A DNA stretch of 64,000 bases from Balneolaceae bacterium (GCA_020832415.1 JAFIES010000072.1:23561-87560); one strand, 5' to 3'. Shown: positions 53,850 through 63,122, counted from the first letter of the stretch. The notes: generated from the sequence alone by a model not told the origin. Program-made: numbers and translations.

Positions 53850-55055
53850 TTATATTGTACCCGTTGGGTATAGATCAGGAAAATAATAACCTACTACTTT
53901 AGCCGGTATGTGAAATTGCAGTGGAGCCCGGTGTGATTCTGAGGTTACGAGCTCCTCTTCCAATAACTGTTTGATGAGATCCGTGGCGGTGCGTTCACCC
54001 AAACCAATCAATCTGGGCACTTCCCCACGGGCGATCTCTCCACGCATCATTACTTCGGTCAATACGTGCTTTGCTTCAGACCTGAGCACCTTTTCATCAG
54101 GAAGTGCATCGTCTGCTCTTCGGTTTACATAACTTCCGATGCGTTTGTGCAATCCATCCAAAGATAGCAGCTTTTTCATAAATGAGATCTGATCATCCGC
54201 TATCTCAAAAAAGAAAGTGCTGAATTCCATCAATGCTTTTTCTGACAAATTCCCCCTTCCGTCATAATCTCCCCGCCTTGAACTGTCAGCCACAGCCAAC
54301 ATATTTTTAAAATCCTCAGCTCTGCGAGCAAAACCTCGTGATAATGTCCAAAGTCCATGTGAATCTATTCCCGCTTTGCGCATAAATGCATAGGTGAAAA
54401 GGCGGGACACACGGCCGTTTCCATCCAGAAAAGGGTGTATCCAGGTCAGGCGGTGATGGCTTGCCGCTGCTGCAATCAATTTTTTGTGACCATACACTGT
54501 ATCCGATGCATACACCTCTTCAAACCGCTTCAGAAAATCCGGAAGACTTTCCCATTTGGGCGGAGTATGATTACCAACAACAACGTTTTCTTTTCGCAGT
54601 TCTCCGGGAACCATAATGAGATATTTATCCCGGTCCGGGTAATAAACCTTTAAAAAACTTTCCGGCACACGCTTGTAGAACTCTTCGTGTATCCAGCAGA
54701 GAAAGTTGGCTGAACAGACCGGAATATTCTCTCCCGAATCAAAACGTTCATCGATAAGCTTTTGAACCTCAATATGTGCAACGCTTAACAGTTGAGGCCG
54801 CTTATTCTTTTCATCTTTGCTATACTCCTTTTTTACAGCCCTCTCAATATCCGCTGGTGTGGTATGTTCACCTTCAATCCTGTTGGAATAATAACTGTTG
54901 ATATGTCGCAACAAACGGGCGATCTCTTTTCGCGTAATGGGATGGACCATACCTGCAAGCTCCGCCGCATCCGCGTACACCTTCATCACAAGCTCTGCAA
55001 GGGTTCTGTTTTCCCGGGGAAACAATGGCTCCATATGTGAAGCACGATCAAACAT
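53850..55055 (-). CDS. Fic-domain AMP-transferase, class II (self-inhibited), with C-terminal winged helix
   Basis: This 401-residue Fic protein has the catalytic loop 'HPFLDGNGRVSR' (core H-x-F-x-x-G-N-G-R) near residues 211-222. An N-terminal inhibitory helix motif 'YSNRIEGEHTT' (about 55-65) carries the Glu that blocks ATP in class II enzymes. The C-terminal region ('ARGEVPRLIGLGERTATDLI') looks like a winged helix that could bind DNA. Such Fic proteins are usually standalone modifiers, sometimes toxin-like. The start could also be Met8. Upstream repeats at 55069-55180 may be its operator. Confidence 0.93.
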   Translation of the reverse strand: MFDRASHMEPLFPRENRTLAELVMKVYADAAELAGMVHPITRKEIARLLRHINSYYSNRIEGEHTTPADIERAVKKEYSKDEKNKRPQLLSVAHIEVQKLIDERFDSGENIPVCSANFLCWIHEEFYKRVPESFLKVYYPDRDKYLIMVPGELRKENVVVGNHTPPKWESLPDFLKRFEEVYASDTVYGHKKLIAAAASHHRLTWIHPFLDGNGRVSRLFTYAFMRKAGIDSHGLWTLSRGFARRAEDFKNMLAVADSSRRGDYDGRGNLSEKALMEFSTFFFEIADDQISFMKKLLSLDGLHKRIGSYVNRRADDALPDEKVLRSEAKHVLTEVMMRGEIARGEVPRLIGLGERTATDLIKQLLEEELVTSESHRAPLQFHIPAKVVGYYFPDLYPTGTI

Positions 55056-55068
55056 GTTCGGTAAACTT

Positions 55069-55180
55069 TGCGGGTTAATTTACGGGTTTTTATATAAAGG
55101 CTAACTTATTTAATACCAGATTAATATCGGTAATTAATAAGAATATATAAAGAGAAGTATTGCGGGTTAATATGCGGGTT
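55069..55180. repeat. iteron-like direct repeats upstream of the Fic gene
   Basis: Two 20-bp units, TGCGGGTTAATTTACGGGTT (55069-55088) and TGCGGGTTAATATGCGGGTT (55161-55180), match at 18 of 20 bases. Each is built from two CGGGTT half-sites 12 bp apart. The first pair begins 14 bp upstream of the Fic start codon. The arrangement suggests a dimer-binding operator, perhaps for the winged helix of the Fic protein itself. The whole 203-bp gap to dxs is otherwise A+T-rich and empty. Confidence 0.65.
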
Positions 55181-55258
55181 CTAAAATCGATAATTCAGAA
55201 GGGAAAAGATTGTTGTTATTTCTCTCGTAGGTTGACGCAAATTAACTGTACACCTTTT

Positions 55259-57178
55259 TTAAACCAATACGCCTAGCACTCTCTTAACCTGATTCACAAT
55301 TCCATCCGGGCCGATGCCGACTTCGTCATGAAGCTGCCTTTGGGTTCCATGTTCAACAATTTCGTCCGGCACACCCATTATGGTAACCGGAATACCGGCG
55401 CCTTTGGCAGCAACATATTCAGCCACTGCAGAGCCGAAACCGCCCAGTTTTGTACCATCTTCGAGAGTGATAATATGCTCGTAATTGGCCATTACGTAAT
55501 CGATCATTTCTGTATCGAGTGGTTTGGCATATCGCATATCGAAGTGGCCAATTTCAACTTCATCCCGTGATAAAATTTCACGGGCTTCTGTAACATAGTT
55601 TCCAATTGGTCCGAAGCTAAGAACGGCTGCTTTTTCTCCCTCATGGATGATTCTGCCTTTACCAATTTCAGTGGCTTTAAACCCTTCACGTACCTGCATG
55701 CCGGTTGATCTGCCTCTTGGGTACCGTATGGCCCAGGATGCATCATTATACTCTGAAGCAGTGAACATCATATCACGAAGTTCCTGTTCATCCATCGGAG
55801 AGGATACGATCATATTTGGTACAGCGCGCAGGTAGGATACATCATAAAGTCCGTGGTGAGTTGGGCCATCGGCACCAACAAGGCCGGCGCGGTCAATGCA
55901 AAACACAACCGGAAGTTTTTGAATGGCTACATCGTGAATAACCTGATCATAAGCACGCTGAAGAAATGTGGAGTAGAGTGCAGCGAATGCTTTTTTTCCC
56001 TGTGTTGCCAGGCCGGCAGCAAAGGTAACTGCGTGCTGTTCGGCAATACCCACATCAAAGGCTCTGTCCGGAAAGGTGTGCATCATTGGCCAGAGGCTTG
56101 AACCGCTTGGCATGGCCGGTGTGATGGCAACGATATCTTCATTCTTAGCGGCCAGCTCAACCAGCGCTTCTCCAAACACATCCTGATATTTAGGTGCCGG
56201 TTTTGCGCCGTTACCCGGTTTGGCTAAGGATTTACCGGTAATCTTATCAAACGGGCTGCTTTGGGCGTGCCATTTGGTCTGTTCACGCTCGGCAGGTGCA
56301 AATCCTTTTCCTTTTACAGTAACAATATGCAGCAATTTAGGGCCGCTTACAGTCCGGAGATCTTCAAGGTGACGTCGAAGTGCATCCACGTTATGGCCGT
56401 CTACCGGGCCGTAGTATTTGAACCCAAGTGCCTGGAATAACGCGCCTGGGGTAATGGCCGCAGTTGCAGCGCGTTCAAGTTTAGAGGCTGCCTTACGCAT
56501 TTTATCGCCAGCGCCTTTCAGGTGGCCCAGAAGGTCGTAAATTTCGTCTCGCATTTTGTTGAATGTCTTGCTGGTGGTAATCTCGGCAAGATATTCTTTC
56601 AGTGCTCCTACATTGGGATCGATTGACATATTGTTATCATTCAAAACCACAAGCATGTCGGACTTCAGGGCGCCTGCATTGTTCAGGGCCTCAAAAGCCA
56701 TACCACCCGTCATAGCACCATCTCCGATTATAGAGACAATTTTTTTATCAGATTTATTCAGATCGCGGGCAATTGCCATGCCTAAACCCGCAGAAATGGA
56801 GGTGCTAGAGTGGCCCACCCCAAAACTATCATACTCGCTTTCAGTGCGTTTTGGGAAGCCTGAAAGGCCTTTATACTTTCTGTTTGTATGGAATTCTTCC
56901 CTTCGGCCGGTTAAAATTTTATGCCCATACGCCTGGTGGCCCACATCCCAGATAATTTCATCATGCGGTGTATTGTATACGTAATGAAGTGCAACTGTAA
57001 GCTCAATAACCCCAAGGCTTGCTCCAAAATGTCCACCGTAAACGGAGACCAAATCAATAATGAACTCACGCAGTTCATCACACACATCCTGAAGCTGTTC
57101 CGGCTTTAGTTTTTTCAGATCATCAGGAGTATGAATATGTTCGAGCGTGGGTCCGGCCTTAGGTTTGTATAATTCCAT
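55259..57178 (-). CDS. dxs: 1-deoxy-D-xylulose-5-phosphate synthase
   Basis: Dxs joins pyruvate and glyceraldehyde-3-phosphate, the thiamine-diphosphate-dependent entry step of the MEP isoprenoid pathway. The 639-residue protein has 'IIWDVGHQAYGHKILTGR', the thiamine motif 'SIIGDGAMTGGMAFEALNNA', the transketolase middle part 'DVGIAEQHAVTFAAGLA' with the general-acid Glu, and 'YDQVIHDVAIQKLPVVFCID'. It is 6 bp downstream of xseB, the common pairing. Confidence 0.97.
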   Translation of the reverse strand: MELYKPKAGPTLEHIHTPDDLKKLKPEQLQDVCDELREFIIDLVSVYGGHFGASLGVIELTVALHYVYNTPHDEIIWDVGHQAYGHKILTGRREEFHTNRKYKGLSGFPKRTESEYDSFGVGHSSTSISAGLGMAIARDLNKSDKKIVSIIGDGAMTGGMAFEALNNAGALKSDMLVVLNDNNMSIDPNVGALKEYLAEITTSKTFNKMRDEIYDLLGHLKGAGDKMRKAASKLERAATAAITPGALFQALGFKYYGPVDGHNVDALRRHLEDLRTVSGPKLLHIVTVKGKGFAPAEREQTKWHAQSSPFDKITGKSLAKPGNGAKPAPKYQDVFGEALVELAAKNEDIVAITPAMPSGSSLWPMMHTFPDRAFDVGIAEQHAVTFAAGLATQGKKAFAALYSTFLQRAYDQVIHDVAIQKLPVVFCIDRAGLVGADGPTHHGLYDVSYLRAVPNMIVSSPMDEQELRDMMFTASEYNDASWAIRYPRGRSTGMQVREGFKATEIGKGRIIHEGEKAAVLSFGPIGNYVTEAREILSRDEVEIGHFDMRYAKPLDTEMIDYVMANYEHIITLEDGTKLGGFGSAVAEYVAAKGAGIPVTIMGVPDEIVEHGTQRQLHDEVGIGPDGIVNQVKRVLGVLV

Positions 57179-57184
57179 CAGAGA

Positions 57185-57403
57185 TTACGAGTCTTCATTA
57201 TTACTGTTATTAGACTGATCAATCTGTTCAATTTTCAGAGTGGCCTGTTCCAAAGTATCCGTGCAGATCTTTGACAGACGCAGCCCTTCTTCATAAAGTT
57301 CAACAGATTTTTCAAGGGATATATCCTGGTCGCTTAGTTTTTCAACAATGGATTCCAGTTTCTCTAAAGCATCTTCGAAGGTTGGCCGTTCCTTATCAGG
57401 CAT
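57185..57403 (-). CDS. xseB: exodeoxyribonuclease VII small subunit
   Basis: XseB is the small regulatory subunit that assembles around XseA to form exonuclease VII. The 72-residue helical protein shows the family pattern 'TFEDALEKLESIVEKLSDQD' and 'LEKSVELYEEGLRLSKICTD'. The tail is polar (SNNSNNEDS). It directly precedes dxs; xseA is not in the window. Confidence 0.95.
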   Translation of the reverse strand: MPDKERPTFEDALEKLESIVEKLSDQDISLEKSVELYEEGLRLSKICTDTLEQATLKIEQIDQSNNSNNEDS

Positions 57404-57436
57404 AATTATTGTGACTGCAGTAAGCTATTGGTTTAA

Positions 57437-57458
57437 CTTTTATCGGAGCAGATAAAAG
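57437..57458. promoter_or_regulatory. hairpin in the leader of xseB-dxs
   Basis: CTTTTATC (57437-57444), loop GGAGCA and GATAAAAG (57451-57458) make a perfect 8-bp stem. It lies 34 bp upstream of the xseB start and about 100 bp after comEC. No T-run follows on either strand, so it is more likely an operator or leader structure than a terminator. Confidence 0.35.
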
Positions 57459-57559
57459 ATTTGATCATTTTTATAAAGTACGCTACTTATTTATCAGCAT
57501 CAACCCGACCGGTCAGGCACTTTGCCGAAATTGATAAAGATGTTGAACCTGAAAGAGGG

Positions 57560-60004
57560 TTAATTGTTGCCTTTCCAATCCATCTTTTTGATCGTTTCAC
57601 CGTCTGATGTGAAGATTATGCCCCCGCTTAGGCTTGTATATTTTTGCCTGTTACTGAATTGATGGATCCGTTCAACCGCCTGCGATCCCGGATGACCAAA
57701 CACATTTCGAAAAGCAAGTGATGCAACGGTTATCTCCGGCTCAACATACTGCATAAAGAACGAATTCGAGCTGGTATTGCTGGCATGATGACCCGCTTTA
57801 TAAAGATCTGATTTCAGGAAGTTTCCATACTTACGTGCCAGTTGTCGTTCCTGATTTACTTCTGCATCACCCGTAAAGAGAAAATGATTTTTACCATGAA
57901 CCAGCTTGAAAGCAACGGAATGATTATTTGGATTACGATCTCGCGGTGAGTCTTTATCAGGTCCCATTACAAAAAAACGAAGTTCCGGGTCTATATCAAT
58001 CATTGAGCCGGAAGTAGCGTAGAAAACAGGGATCTGAAACTGTTCAGCGAGATTCATATATCGTTTATACAGTTCAGAACTGTAGGGATAATCGGCCTGG
58101 TATATTTTTCCAATCGAGAGATTTTCAATAAGATCGGGCATGCCACCGATATGATCAGCATGTGGATGAGATAGAATAACTGCATCCAGATGATCAACGC
58201 CCAGATAATTGAAGTAGGGTAAGAGTATGCGTTCTCCGCTATTGCTCATCGGAGACCACCTGCCCGCATCCACTAAAATGTGCTTGTCATTGGGGGTTTG
58301 AATATGAATGGCATCGCCCTGGCCAACATCAAGAAATGTTACCTGCATGGTTTTTTGTAAAGGCTTGTTGATGATCAGTTCAGCCATTAAGAAGTTCAGG
58401 CTGAGCAGCAGAAGGATTACCATTATCCACCGTACAGTTGGTATTCGTAAGGATGCAACCAGAAGAACCGCAAAGAACCAGACCAGAAACAGGGTTGCCG
58501 GGGATGTGCCGATAGCAAGATAACTGAAAGACTGGCTTCCAAGCATAAATGCCACATGTTCAATCCACTGGAGCAGAAGAGTAACCGGATATGCACCCGC
58601 CTGAAAGAATAGAGGAGAAAGAGGACTGAGAAGCACCAAAAGCAGACCGGTAGGAACAGTGAAGGAGAGAATCGGAACTACGAGTGCATTGGCGATGGGG
58701 CCAACAATTGCAAACTCACCAAAATAGTGAACCAAAATTGGAAACAGGCCAAGCTGAACTACTATCGAAACAAGTACAATGGTAATGAGGCCGCCTGTAA
58801 ATCCATACCGCCATTTGCCGGGTACCAGGCGTTGTACTTCCGGCATCACCAGGAGTATGATGAAAACTGCAGCGAATGATAACTGAAATCCAACATCAAA
58901 AAGCTGGCGGGGTTCAATCAGCAGAATAATAATTGCGGCGACAGCTGTGATATTGATGGAGTTTCTGACTTTGTGAAACAACTTGCCATAGGTTAAGAGC
59001 CAGGCCATAAGTGATGCACGGCTCACCGAGGGGCTGAAGCCGGTGAGGCCCGCGTAAATGATAAGTATTACAGTAAGAATCAAAAGGCCTGACCATTTAC
59101 CCGATCTGCTGCCCCAAAGCCATGGGATGAGTAACCAAAATGGAGCCACAATAAACCCCACATGCAAGCCGGATACTGCCATAATATGCGATAAACCCGC
59201 CCGCGAAAACTGTTGGCGTGTATCTGCAGTAATTTCTTGTTTATCACCCAAAAGAAGGGCCCTGGCGATGACAGCCTGCTCCTCATTAAAAATATCGTGC
59301 ACATTGCCTCTGACTTTAGCCCTCCAAGTTTCCCAGCCAAAATGGGTGCTTGAAGATATTTCGAGAACCCGTTGTACCTCACCATGGCCTACAATTCCCC
59401 TGTCCAAAAGCCATCTGCCGTAATCAAATTCATGAGGATTGCGCCGATCGGGAAAGGCATAGAGGCGAACCCGAAATGTTCCGGTATCCCGCTGTGTAAT
59501 TGCGTCATCGTACTCATTATCATCGTAGAGCCTTAGCCTGTATTGCCGGTGCCAGCTGTATGTGTCGTCAAACGTAGTTTTGCGAACATCCAGCTCATAT
59601 ACATTCCTTCCGCTTGAACTTTTCCCTGAATTTCTGATGGTACCCTCAACAATAATCTCTTCCCACTCATAGAGACTTACTGTTTCAAGGGCTTTGTAAT
59701 CCGGAGCATCTTTAGATGCAGTAAAAATATAGAGGCCGGCTGAGGAGAGTATCACAAACAGGATGTAGAAGGTAATCGAAAGAGAGGAGTAGAGCACCGG
59801 GCGTACTTTTCTGAGTAAAAATTCAGCGATTATCCACAATAGAAAGATAGAAATGGTAGAAACAGTGAGTAATGGCAAGCTATCTTCAAAGAAAAAATGA
59901 CCGGCACAAATGCCAATACCCATCAAAAACATAAGCCGTAGTGCCGGATATGCTGCGAATGGAAATTGATATGCATTTTTTGTCTGCATATTTGTATGAA
60001 CCAA
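57560..60004 (-). CDS. comEC: ComEC/Rec2-family DNA-uptake channel protein
   Basis: This 814-residue membrane protein has the DUF4131 N-terminal region (about 1-200) and the competence channel domain (about 225-540, many helices; 'ALLLGDKQEITADTRQQFSR' and 'GLSHIMAVSGLHVGFI'). The C-terminal metallo-beta-lactamase-like domain (about 555-790) has the motifs 'DVGQGDAIHI', 'LSHPHADHIGGMPDLI' and 'GDAEVNQE'. ComEC moves single-stranded DNA across the inner membrane, and the C-terminal domain is thought to degrade the other strand. The metal motif is intact here. Natural transformation is thus possible; other competence genes are not in the window. Confidence 0.94.
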   Translation of the reverse strand: MVHTNMQTKNAYQFPFAAYPALRLMFLMGIGICAGHFFFEDSLPLLTVSTISIFLLWIIAEFLLRKVRPVLYSSLSITFYILFVILSSAGLYIFTASKDAPDYKALETVSLYEWEEIIVEGTIRNSGKSSSGRNVYELDVRKTTFDDTYSWHRQYRLRLYDDNEYDDAITQRDTGTFRVRLYAFPDRRNPHEFDYGRWLLDRGIVGHGEVQRVLEISSSTHFGWETWRAKVRGNVHDIFNEEQAVIARALLLGDKQEITADTRQQFSRAGLSHIMAVSGLHVGFIVAPFWLLIPWLWGSRSGKWSGLLILTVILIIYAGLTGFSPSVSRASLMAWLLTYGKLFHKVRNSINITAVAAIIILLIEPRQLFDVGFQLSFAAVFIILLVMPEVQRLVPGKWRYGFTGGLITIVLVSIVVQLGLFPILVHYFGEFAIVGPIANALVVPILSFTVPTGLLLVLLSPLSPLFFQAGAYPVTLLLQWIEHVAFMLGSQSFSYLAIGTSPATLFLVWFFAVLLVASLRIPTVRWIMVILLLLSLNFLMAELIINKPLQKTMQVTFLDVGQGDAIHIQTPNDKHILVDAGRWSPMSNSGERILLPYFNYLGVDHLDAVILSHPHADHIGGMPDLIENLSIGKIYQADYPYSSELYKRYMNLAEQFQIPVFYATSGSMIDIDPELRFFVMGPDKDSPRDRNPNNHSVAFKLVHGKNHFLFTGDAEVNQERQLARKYGNFLKSDLYKAGHHASNTSSNSFFMQYVEPEITVASLAFRNVFGHPGSQAVERIHQFSNRQKYTSLSGGIIFTSDGETIKKMDWKGNN

Positions 60005-60092
60005 AACAAGCGAATTCCTTACAGTTTTTCACAGAAAAAGGAGAATTCACTTCATGCCAAAATTTAAACTCAGTTTCACATTTAACAGGATC

Positions 60093-60121
60093 TTTGCGAT
60101 ACTTGTGATCAAATGTAAAAT
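60093..60121 (+). promoter_or_regulatory. candidate promoter for the small peptide / symporter pair
   Basis: TTTGCG (60093-60098), a 17-bp spacer and TAAAAT (60116-60121) resemble a sigma-70-type promoter. The predicted transcript start is within a few bases of the ATG at 60131, so the message would be almost leaderless. The match to known Bacteroidota promoters is only partial. Confidence 0.3.
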
Positions 60122-60130
60122 GAGGCGTAA

Positions 60131-60229
60131 ATGAGTTTCTCTTTTTTATTTACAATGTTTCTGATGCCGGTTCTTATCATAGCCGTAGCGGTTTATCTGG
60201 CAAAAAAAGGTCCAAAACAGCATGGATGA
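60131..60229 (+). CDS. 32-aa single-helix membrane peptide, likely symporter accessory protein
   Basis: The ATG at 60131 opens a 32-codon frame: 'MSFSFLFTMFLMPVLIIAVA' then 'VYLAKKGPKQHG'. It is one hydrophobic helix followed by a short basic tail, which fits an inner-membrane peptide with cytoplasmic C-terminus. Its stop overlaps the symporter start by 8 bp, so the two are translationally coupled. Small proteins of this kind before sodium:solute symporter genes have been annotated as symporter small accessory proteins. I infer that this one binds or stabilises the downstream transporter. Confidence 0.72.
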   Translation: MSFSFLFTMFLMPVLIIAVAVYLAKKGPKQHG

Positions 60230-61712
60230 TGCGCCGGTTTTAGCCGTGGAATTTGATGCATATGCAATAGCCGCATTTGCAGGTTACCTGCTCCTTTTGA
60301 TTGCAATTGGGCTCTACTCCACCAGATTTTCATCCAAAGGGATTACAGAGTATTTCATTGGCGGCCGTAAAATGAATCGCTTTGTGGTGGCCCTGTCCGC
60401 AGTGGTTTCGGGCAGAAGTGCCTGGCTGTTATTAGGTGTTACCGGCATGGCTTACGCCCGCGGGCCATCGGCAGTTTGGGCTGTGGTGGGGTATATTGTG
60501 GTAGAGATATTTCTATTCATCTATTACGCCAGGCGATTGAGGGTCTTCACCGGGAATCGAAATTGTATAACCATTCCCGACTTTTTTGCTGAACGATTCG
60601 GCGACCACGACGGCAGACTGAGAATCACAATTGTTGCGATTTTTCTTGTCTTTATGATTGGGTACATCTCCGCACAGTTTGTTGCAGGCGGCAAAGCATT
60701 TGCATCCGGCTTTGGATTGGAGATGAATACCGGAATTCTGCTAACTGCACTCATTGTTGTTGCATATACAATTGTTGGGGGATTTCTTGCCGTGAGCCTT
60801 ACGGACATGTTCCAGGCAATGTTTATGATTCTGGCACTCGTTATCCTGCCGATTGTAGCAATTATGAACTTTGGCGGTTTAACTGAAATTTTGCAGCAGC
60901 TCTCAGCTATGGATAGTGCATTTGTAGATCCCTTTGCAATTTCAGTTGGTGCAGCAATTGGTTTTGTGGGAATTGGCCTTGGCTCTCCCGGAAATCCGCA
61001 CATTCTTGCCCGCTATATGTCGATAGATGATTCTGAGCAGCTAAAGTTCGCTGCAATAATTGGAACAATATGGAATGTTCTCATGGCTTGGGGTGCTGTT
61101 TTCATCGGGCTGGCAGGCCGTGCATATTTCCCCGATGTGAATATGCTTCCGGCGGGAGATACGGAAAATCTGTTCCCCGTGCTTGCTCAGCAACATCTGC
61201 ACCCTGTGCTATTTGGCGTAGTGCTTGCTTCTATTTTTGCGGCAATTATGTCAACGGCTGATTCGCAGCTTTTGGTAGCAGCATCAAGCGTGGTTCGGGA
61301 TGTGTATGAAAAAATCATCCGAAAAGATGAGGATATTCCTCAAAGCCTCCTGGTATTCTACAGCCGGATTGTTGTATTTCTGCTTGTGGTGATTTCGCTG
61401 GCAGTAGGGTATTTGGCTGAAGATCTGGTTTTCTGGCTTGTACTGTTTGCGTGGGCCGGGCTTGGGGCGTCGATCGGTCCAACCTCTATATTGGCCCTTT
61501 ACTGGAAAGGGACAACAAGAGCGGGCATATTTGCAGGACTCCTCACGGGCACAGTAGTAACCTTCGGCTGGTATTACATGCCCGGAATGACGGATATTAT
61601 CTACGAACTGATACCCGGTTTTCTTGCGGCACTTTTTGCAACATGGTTCGTGAGCTTACTTACTGAAAAAAGCGCGGATACAGAAAAAGCCTTCAGAGAT
61701 ATGTTTCCCTGA
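60222..61712 (+). CDS. sodium:solute symporter (SSS/PutP-like)
   Basis: This 496-residue protein has about 13 membrane helices and the SSS features 'EYFIGGRKMNRFVVALSAVV' (about 45-64), 'ITIPDFFAERFGD', 'GFLAVSLTDMFQAMFMI' and 'SIFAAIMSTADSQLLVAAS' (sodium-site region). The overall pattern is closest to PutP-type sodium/proline and related amino-acid or carboxylate carriers, so the substrate is open. The ATG overlaps the 32-codon peptide gene. The gene ends in a perfect hairpin shared with the convergent helicase-like gene. Confidence 0.93.
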   Translation: MDDAPVLAVEFDAYAIAAFAGYLLLLIAIGLYSTRFSSKGITEYFIGGRKMNRFVVALSAVVSGRSAWLLLGVTGMAYARGPSAVWAVVGYIVVEIFLFIYYARRLRVFTGNRNCITIPDFFAERFGDHDGRLRITIVAIFLVFMIGYISAQFVAGGKAFASGFGLEMNTGILLTALIVVAYTIVGGFLAVSLTDMFQAMFMILALVILPIVAIMNFGGLTEILQQLSAMDSAFVDPFAISVGAAIGFVGIGLGSPGNPHILARYMSIDDSEQLKFAAIIGTIWNVLMAWGAVFIGLAGRAYFPDVNMLPAGDTENLFPVLAQQHLHPVLFGVVLASIFAAIMSTADSQLLVAASSVVRDVYEKIIRKDEDIPQSLLVFYSRIVVFLLVVISLAVGYLAEDLVFWLVLFAWAGLGASIGPTSILALYWKGTTRAGIFAGLLTGTVVTFGWYYMPGMTDIIYELIPGFLAALFATWFVSLLTEKSADTEKAFRDMFP

Positions 61713-61719
61713 AGGCTTT
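61686..61719 (-). terminator. 11-bp perfect hairpin terminator between convergent genes
   Basis: AAAGCCTTCAG (61686-61696) and CTGAAGGCTTT (61709-61719) are perfect inverted copies around a 12-nt loop. Read on the reverse strand, the hairpin is followed by TTTTT, so it should end the helicase-like transcript. It lies over the stop codon of the symporter gene and may work in both directions. Confidence 0.8.
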
Positions 61720-61724
61720 AAAAA

Positions 61725-63122
61725 CTACTCAAAAAGGTTTTTGATAAACCCAAAGAGGCCTTTCTTTTTCTTCTTGCCGGTACGTCCGCCTTCAAGCTGA
61801 TCGAAGGTGGGTCGTGGCAACTCTTTTAACTTTTGATTGCTTTTTCCGCGTTTTGGCTTGCCGGGCTTTGAACGTTTGTTTGATCGGCTGGTATTTCGTT
61901 TACCTTTCTTGCCGGACCCTTTTTTGGGCTTATTGTCATTGGATGTGATCTTCTCTTTAACTGTGGTTGGCAGCGGAAGCTCTTCGGGTGCGTATCCAAG
62001 AGAGTCGCAAATGGTGTTGATATCATTGCGGTCCTGCTTCGATACGAGACTGGTTATTCTTGTGGCTTTTCCATCACCAACAAGATCAGCGCGCAGTTTA
62101 TATTCGTTCACATCCTCGGGTACATCATAATTAATTACCTGAGTAGCCTTTTCAAGCGGCAGTTTAGCTGCGGATAAATCACCTGCCAGAAGGTGCTGTA
62201 CATTACCGGAGGTGAACCTTTCAAATCGTTCTGTAAACGTTTTTTCATCCAGTTTTTCGTGCAGACTTACAGCTCTTTTATTGTTCTTTCGAAGAATCTT
62301 ATAGAGGCGATCTGCCGTTTTTGTTGATGCTGTAAAAATTACAACAGCATCGGTCTTTGTATTATCAAGGTGGGCTAGAAGAGTGGTGATTTTTGATCGG
62401 GGCGGCACATTGATATAGTATTGAGTAAGATTTTTTGATACCTCAGGAATCTTCTCTTCAGATTTTGGTGCCTGCTTTTCAGCAGGTTTACTCTCTTGCT
62501 TCGGTTTTTTGGCAAGTGTAACAAGTGCCGGATCCTGCAGAATTTGCTTCTCTGCATCGCGCAGCTCTTTACTGTCTTTTGCAGCTGTGAAAATACGCTG
62601 GCATTTACCTATCACGCGTTTTGAAATAACTTCAACTTGCTGCCAGTCTGAAATCATTTCAGCCTGGTCAACAATCATCTGCTGTACTTCTCTGAAGATC
62701 ATACGATTCTCTTCAAGTAAATGTGCAAGGCGACTGGGTGTGGCAACAATTACAACGGGACCCGCAGAAAGGGCTGTTTTTTGTTCTTTTTCATTGCCAT
62801 CTTCAGTAAAGCAGGCGCTTTCGATGGATGAATGATAGCCAATAGCCCATATCCACTCATCAAGATGCTTGGCACGCTCTTTATCGCCGGCAAGTATAAT
62901 TGCGCGCGTGCCCTGCCTTCGTTCGGATTGTGAGATCTCATTCAACAGAGAGATGAGATATCCTACTTCAGGCTTATCTTCGATTGTGGTGTTTATTACA
63001 AGGTCTTTTTTCTCCTGTACGGCTTTAAAAATTTTCTTTTGTAGTGGTGAGGGGCTTTCAATTTTTACATCTTTCAACCCCTTCAAAATATCGGAACGTA
63101 GTCGAAACTGATTAAACGACAA
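61725..63122 (-). CDS. catalytically degenerate DEAD-box RNA-helicase-like protein
   Basis: This 465-residue protein follows the DEAD-box layout but has lost the ATPase motifs. The Q-motif region 'SPSPLQKKIF' (23-32) is kept. The Walker A position reads 'INTTIEDKPEVG' (43-54) without the GKT. The DEAD box is D152-Q-A-E155, so the catalytic Glu is Gln. Motif Ib 'TPSRLAHLLEE' (128-138) and motif IV 'VIFTASTKTADRLYKIL' (261-277) persist. Motif VI is 'LRADLVGDGKATR' instead of HRxGRxGR. A basic tail (about 395-455, rich in Lys/Gly/Arg) follows. It probably binds RNA without unwinding it. The frame is intact, so it is not a pseudogene. Confidence 0.85.
   Translation of the reverse strand: MSFNQFRLRSDILKGLKDVKIESPSPLQKKIFKAVQEKKDLVINTTIEDKPEVGYLISLLNEISQSERRQGTRAIILAGDKERAKHLDEWIWAIGYHSSIESACFTEDGNEKEQKTALSAGPVVIVATPSRLAHLLEENRMIFREVQQMIVDQAEMISDWQQVEVISKRVIGKCQRIFTAAKDSKELRDAEKQILQDPALVTLAKKPKQESKPAEKQAPKSEEKIPEVSKNLTQYYINVPPRSKITTLLAHLDNTKTDAVVIFTASTKTADRLYKILRKNNKRAVSLHEKLDEKTFTERFERFTSGNVQHLLAGDLSAAKLPLEKATQVINYDVPEDVNEYKLRADLVGDGKATRITSLVSKQDRNDINTICDSLGYAPEELPLPTTVKEKITSNDNKPKKGSGKKGKRNTSRSNKRSKPGKPKRGKSNQKLKELPRPTFDQLEGGRTGKKKKKGLFGFIKNLFE

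Noticed and set aside
59830..59838. TTATCCACA, a perfect DnaA-box sequence
   Set aside because: It is single and inside comEC, about 57 kb from parS; one 9-mer of this kind is expected by chance.
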